Shown here: in pieces, positions 58,785-64,000 of the stretch
How positions within the stretch are numbered: the first letter of the stretch is position 1
How the letters are laid out: each line of letters opens with the position of its first letter
Assembly: GCA_032622095.1 (NCBI GenBank)
Contig: CP136066.1
Coordinates: forward strand, 98,479,319 to 98,543,318
Length of the DNA: 64,000 nucleotides
Reading direction: 5' to 3'
Origin: Siphonodentalium dalli
Taxonomy: Eukaryota; Mollusca; Scaphopoda; Gadilida; Siphonodentaliidae
Notes under the pieces: generated by a model
The model's database searches: none
The model's input: only the letters and a program-made list of their open reading frames with translations
What the model was told of the DNA's origin: nothing
Translations under genes and position numbers: made by a program

Positions 58785-60150
58785 ACAAACTCTGATGTAA
58801 CATAAACTCTGTGTAACCATTACAAACTCTGATGTAACCATTATAAACTCTGATGTAACTATTACAAACTCTGATGTAACCATTACAAACTCTGATGTAA
58901 CCAATACAAACTCTGATGTAGCCACTATAAACATTACTGTAACCACTACAAACTCTGATGTAATATACAATCTGATGTAACCATTACAAACTTTGATGTA
59001 ACCACTATAAACTTTACTGTAACCATTACAAACTCTGATGTAATATAAACTCTGATGTAACCATTACAAACTCTGATGTAATATAAACTCTGCTGTAACC
59101 ATTACAAACTATGATGTAATACAAACTCTGATGTAACCATTACAAACTCTGATGTAACCATTACAAACTCCGATGTAGCCAATACAAACTCTGATGTAGC
59201 CACTATAAACATTACTGTAACCACTACAAACTCTGATGTAATATACAATCTGATGTAACCATTACACACTTTGATGTAACCACTATAAACTTTACTGTAA
59301 CCATTACAAACTCTGATGTAATATAAACTCTGATGTAACCATTACACACTCTAATGTAATATAAACTCTGATGTAACCATTACAAACTCTGATGTAATAT
59401 AAACCCTGCTGTAACCATTACAAACTCTGATGTAATATAAATTCTGATGTAACCATTACAAACTCTGATGTAACCTTTAAAAACTCTGATGTAATATAAA
59501 CCCTGCCGTAACCATTACAAACTCTGATGTAATAAAAACTCTGATGTAACCATTACAAACTCTGATGCAATATAAACTCTGATGTAGCCATTACAAACTC
59601 TGCTGTAACCATTACAAACTCTGATGTAGTATAAACCCTGCTGTAACCATTACACACTCTGTTGTAGTATAAACTATGATGTAACTATTACAAACTCTGA
59701 TGTAATATAAACTCTGATGGAGCCACTATAAACGCTGATGTAACCATTACAAACTCTGATGTAATATAAACTCTGACAAACCATTAACCATTACATACTC
59801 ATATTTAACCAGTATAAACTCTGATGTAACCATTACAAACTCTGATGTAACCATTACAAACTGTAATGTAATGTAATATAAACTCTGATGGATTATAATC
59901 TCTGAGGTAACCATTATAATCTCCGATGTAATATAAACCCTGCTGTAACCATTACAAACTCTGATGTAGCCACTATAAACCCTGATGTAACCATTATAAA
60001 CTCTGATGTAGTATAAACTCTGCTGTAACCATTACAAACTCTGATGTATTATATATAAACTATGATGTAACCGTTACAAGCTCTGATGTATTGTATATAA
60101 ACTCTGATGTAATATAAACTCTGATGTAACCATTACAAACTCTGATGTAA
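58785..60150 (-). repeat. Minisatellite array 4 (minus polarity)
   Basis: Same monomers as array 3, between the two inverted unit A copies. Its right end has the TATATA edge variants next to unit A, mirroring arrays 1 and 2. Confidence 0.95.
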
Positions 60151-60154
60151 TATA

Positions 60155-60697
60155 ATAGTATAGAAAGGGTTAACAGTTTGTTTACATAATGGATTTCCAC
60201 TTCATTTACTTCTAAAAATATACAATGGAATGGTTTATTTTCAATTATGGTTATTAATTAGAGAATATCAAATTGTTAGGAGAGGTCACCCATTTGTACT
60301 ATTAACCGGAAGCTGTACATGTACTCTCGGGCCAAAGAAAATATATTTGTGGTTGGGGTTTCCCTATTCTGTCATATTTTAAACCATCTACCCAAAATTT
60401 TCATTCTTTTCATGGTTTTCAAGAAAATCGCTTGCAACTTTTTGTAAAAAGTTTTCATCAAACACAAAAAAGAATATTCAGGTCTGAGATTTGGTTGATT
60501 CCTCTGTCAATGTATTCTTGTTATACAGACACGAAGGCAATCTTAATCTTAACTCAATCTTTCATGTGATATAAAAATTGGCATAATAACACAAATTTAT
60601 ATATAGAATTCCCATCTGCACACATCCTAGGCCTACTGAAGAACCAGACTGAAATTCTCAAGTCCAAGAGATTCCATTTGAACCCTCACTCCCTTAA
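60155..60697 (-). repeat. Unit A copy 4 (inverted, fuller length)
   Basis: The reverse complement of unit A, including the outer part missing from copy 3. It ends at CACTCCCTTA, where satellite of plus polarity starts directly. It shares the 27-bp insertion and GTACATGTACTC variants with copy 3, so copies 3 and 4 are closer to each other than to copies 1 and 2. Confidence 0.9.
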
Positions 60698-61663
60698 AAT
60701 GGTTACAGCAGCGTTTATATTGGATCAGAGTTTGTAATGGTTACAGCAGAGTTTATATTACATCAGAGTTTGTAAAGGTTACATCAGAGTTTATATTAAA
60801 GCAGAGTTTATAGTGGTTACATCAGAGTTTATATTACAACAGAGTTTATAGTGGTTACATCAGAGTTTATAATGGTTACATCATAGTTTATAATGGTTAC
60901 ATTAGAGTTTATAATGGTTACATTAGAGTTTATATTACAACAGAGTTTATAGTGGTTACATCATAGTTTATAATGGTTACATCAGAGTGTTTAATGGTTA
61001 CATTAGAGTTTATATTACAACAGAGTTTATAGTGGTTACATCAGAGTTTATAATGGTTACATCATAGTTTATAATGGTTACATCAGAGTTTATAATTCAT
61101 CAGAGTTGATAATGGTTACATCATAGTATATAATGGTTACCTCAGAGTTTATAATACATCAGAGTTTGTAATGGGTAGGTCAGAGTTTATATTACATCAG
61201 AGTTTGTAATGGTTACATCATAGTTTATATTACATCAGAGTTTATATAAAATACATCAGAGTTTGTAACGGTTACATCATAATTGATATATAATACATCA
61301 GAGTTTGTAATGGTTACATCAGAATTTACATTACACCAGAGATTGTAGTTGTTAAATCAGAGTTTATATATAATACATCAGAATTTGTAACAGTTACATC
61401 AGAGTTTATATATAATACATCAGAGTTTGTAATGGGTACATCAGAATTTATATTACATCAGAGTTTGTAATGGTTACAGCAGAGTTTATAGTGGCTACAT
61501 CAGAGTTTATAATGGTTACAGCAGAGTTTATATTACATCAGAGTTTGTAATGGTTGCAGCAGAGTTTATATTACATCAGAGTTTGTAATGGTTGCAGCAG
61601 AGTTTATATTACATCAGAGTTTGTAATGGTTACATCAGAGTGTATATTACATCATAGTTTATA

Positions 61664-62431
61664 ATGGTTCCATCAGAGTTTATAATGGTTACATCAAAGT
61701 CTATAATGGTTACATCAGAGTTTCTAATTGTTACATCAGAGTTTATAATGACTATATCAGAGTTTGTAATGGATACAACAGAGTTTATAATGGCTACAGA
61801 AGAGTTTGTAATGGATACAACAGAGTTTATAATGGTTACATCAGAGTTTATAATGGCTACAGAAGAGTTTGTAATGGATACAACAGAGTTTGTAATGGTT
61901 ACATCAGAGTTTATAATGGCTACAGAAGAGTTTGTAATGGATACAACAGAGTTTATAATGGTTACATCAGAGTTTATAATGGCTACAGAAGAGTTTGTAA
62001 TGGATACAACAGAGTTTATAATGGTTACATCAGAGTTTATAATGGCTACAGAAGAGTTTGTAATGGATACAACAGAGATTATAATGGTTACAGCAGATAT
62101 TATAATGGCTCCATCAGAGTTTATAATGGTTACATCAGAGTTTATAATGGCTACAGAAGAGTTTGTAATGGATACAACAGAGTTTATAATGGTTACATCA
62201 GAGTTTATAATGGCTACAGAAGAGTTTGTAATGGATACAACAGAGTTTGTAATGGTTACATCAGAGTTTATAATGGCTACAGAAGAGTTTGTAATGGATA
62301 CAACAGAGATTATAATGGTTACAGCAGATATTATAATGGCTCCATCAGAGTTTGTAATGGTTACAGCAGATATTATAATGGCTACATCAGAGTTTGTAAT
62401 GGTTACATCAGTTTATAATGGATACAACTGA
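61664..62431 (+). repeat. 63-bp higher-order repeat with a continuous 255-codon frame
   Basis: A 63-bp unit of three 21-bp monomers translates as 21-residue repeats made of VMDTTEF, IMVTSEF and IMATEEF. The frame stays open only because the 17-bp monomer is absent here. There is no signal peptide, splice signal or upstream promoter, and composition is that of the satellite. It is recorded as a repeat rather than a gene. A shorter relative lies at 63,498-63,950. Confidence 0.8.
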
Positions 62432-62814
62432 GTTTATAGTGGTTACATCAGAGTTTATAATGGTTACATCATAGTTTATAATGGTTACATCATAGTTTGT
62501 AATGGTTACATCATAGTTTATAATGACTATATCAGAGTTTGTAATGGTTACATCAGAGATTATAATGGCTACATCAGAGTTTGTAATGGTTACATCAGTT
62601 TATAATGGATACAACTGAGTTTATAGTGGTTACATCAGAGTTTTAATGGTTACATCAGAGTTTATAATGGTTACATCATAGTTTATAATGGTTACATCAT
62701 AGTTTGTAATGGTTACATCATAGTTTATATTTCGTCAGTTTATAGTGATTACATCAGAGTTTATAATGGTTACCTAAGAGTTTATAATGGTTACATCAGA
62801 GTTTGTAATGATTA

Positions 62815-63400
62815 CATAAGATTTTGTAATCAGCAGAGTTTGTAATGGTCACTTCAGAGTTGGTAATTGTTACATCAGAGTTTATATTACATCAGAGTTT
62901 GTAATGGTTACATAAGATTTTGTAATCAGCAGAGTTTGTAATGGTCACTTCAGAGTTGGTAATTGTTACATCAGAGTTTATATTACATCAGAGTTTGTAA
63001 TGGTTACATAAGATTTTGTAATCAGCAGAGTTTGTAATGGTCACTTCAGAGTTGGTAATTGTTACATCAGAGTTTATATTACATCAGAGTTTGTAATGGT
63101 TGCAGCAGAGTTTATATTACATCAGAGTTTGTAATGGTTACATAAGATTTTGTAATCAGCAGAGTTTGTAATGGTCACTTCAGAGTTGGTAATTGTTACA
63201 TCAGAGTTTATATTACATCAGAGTTTGTAATGGTTACATAAGATTTTGTAATCAGCAGAGTTTGTAATGGTCACTTCAGAGTTGGTAATTGTTACATCAG
63301 AGTTTATATTACATCAGAGTTTGTAATGATTACATAAGATTTTGTAATCAGCAGAGATTGTAATGGTCACTTCAGAGTTGGTAATTGTTACATCAGAGTT
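62815..63400 (+). repeat. Six copies of a 96-bp higher-order repeat
   Basis: The marker CATAAGATTTTGTAATCAGC occurs at 62,815, 62,911, 63,007, 63,141, 63,237 and 63,333. Spacing is 96 bp except one 134-bp step, which contains an extra GCAGCAGAG monomer pair. Confidence 0.9.
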
Positions 63401-64000
63401 TATATTACATCAGAGTTTGTAATGGTTGCAGCAGAGTTTATATTACATCAGAGTTTGTAATGGTTACATCAGAGTGTATATTACATCATAGTTTATAATG
63501 GTTCCATCAGAGTTTATAATGGTTACATCAAAGTCTATAATGGTTACATCAGAGTTTCTAATTGTTACATCAGAGTTTATAATGACTATATCAGAGTTTG
63601 TAATGGTTACATCAGAGTTTATAATGGCTACAGAAGAGTTTGTAATGGATACAACAGAGTTTATAATGGCTACAGAAGAGTTTGTAATGGATACAACAGA
63701 GTTTATAATGGTTACATCAGAGTTTATAATGGCTACAGAAGAGTTTGTAATGGATACAACAGAGTTTGTAATGGTTACATCAGAGTTTATAATGGCTACA
63801 GAAGAGTTTGTAATGGATACAACAGAGATTATAATGGTTACAGCAGATATTATAATGGCTCCATCAGAGTTTATAATGGTTACATCAGAGATTATAATGG
63901 CTACATCAGAGTTTGTAATGGTTACATCAGTTTATAATGGATACAACTGAGTTTATAGTGGTTACATCAGAGTTTTAATGGTTACATTAGAGTTTATAAT

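Larger units (their letters stand above)
60698..64000 (+). repeat. Minisatellite array 5 (plus polarity), running off the window
   Basis: The array again reads TTACATCAGAG on the plus strand, with more AACAGAG, GAAGAG and GATAC variants than the other arrays. It contains 63-bp and 96-bp higher-order units and a block repeated at an offset of 1,834 bp (61,668 and 63,502). Confidence 0.95.

Noticed and set aside
30263-64000. CRISPR array
   Set aside because: The repeat is 17-21 bp with no unique spacers, and the DNA is eukaryotic.
30263-64000. Telomeric repeat
   Set aside because: The monomer is not TTAGGG-like and polarity changes within the array.

Overview
The window looks like AT-rich nuclear DNA of a eukaryote, most likely a marine invertebrate. 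Support comes from two different intact two-ORF LINE retrotransposons, several foldback/MITE-like hairpins, a secreted PAN/apple-type exon, a short first exon ending in a consensus splice donor, and microsatellites. There are no operons, ribosome binding sites or bacterial genes. The phylum cannot be fixed from sequence alone; mollusc or another lophotrochozoan, or a lancelet, is a guess.

Layout. 0-6.5 kb: hairpin elements, one probable host exon on the minus strand (signal peptide plus PAN-like domain) and old dispersed repeats. 6.8-12.5 kb: a LINE on the minus strand with intact ORF1 (RRM-like region, CCHC knuckles, SGNH-hydrolase-like domain) and ORF2 (endonuclease plus reverse transcriptase), apparently nested in another repeat. 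13.3 kb: a fragment of a third LINE family. 14.5-23.85 kb: a segment bounded by TTAA and 17-bp inverted termini, with an identical 49-bp inverted block near each end; it encloses a second LINE on the plus strand. 24.3-29.5 kb: a pseudogene fragment, two copies of a TA-flanked MITE, a copy of the DNA upstream of the PAN exon, and a probable first exon of an unidentified minus-strand gene.

29.6-64 kb: a minisatellite locus of more than 33 kb built from 21-bp and 17-bp monomers. It is organised as a giant imperfect fold-back. Two copies of a roughly 650-bp non-satellite unit ('unit A') stand on the left in plus orientation, and two inverted copies stand on the right. The array changes polarity at a 3-nt snap-back point near 33,278 and flips again at 60,698. 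Inside are higher-order repeats of about 2.2 kb, 1.8 kb, 96 bp and 63 bp. Because the 21-bp monomer is 7 codons, long spurious open frames occur throughout. The nearest architecture known to me is the foldback (FB/Galileo) class, whose inverted arms are made of short tandem repeats, but the scale and the nested double flanks are unusual. This is the best candidate for something undescribed here.

The LINE proteins supply target-primed reverse transcription for their own RNAs. No functional link between the few host exons and the satellite locus is visible.
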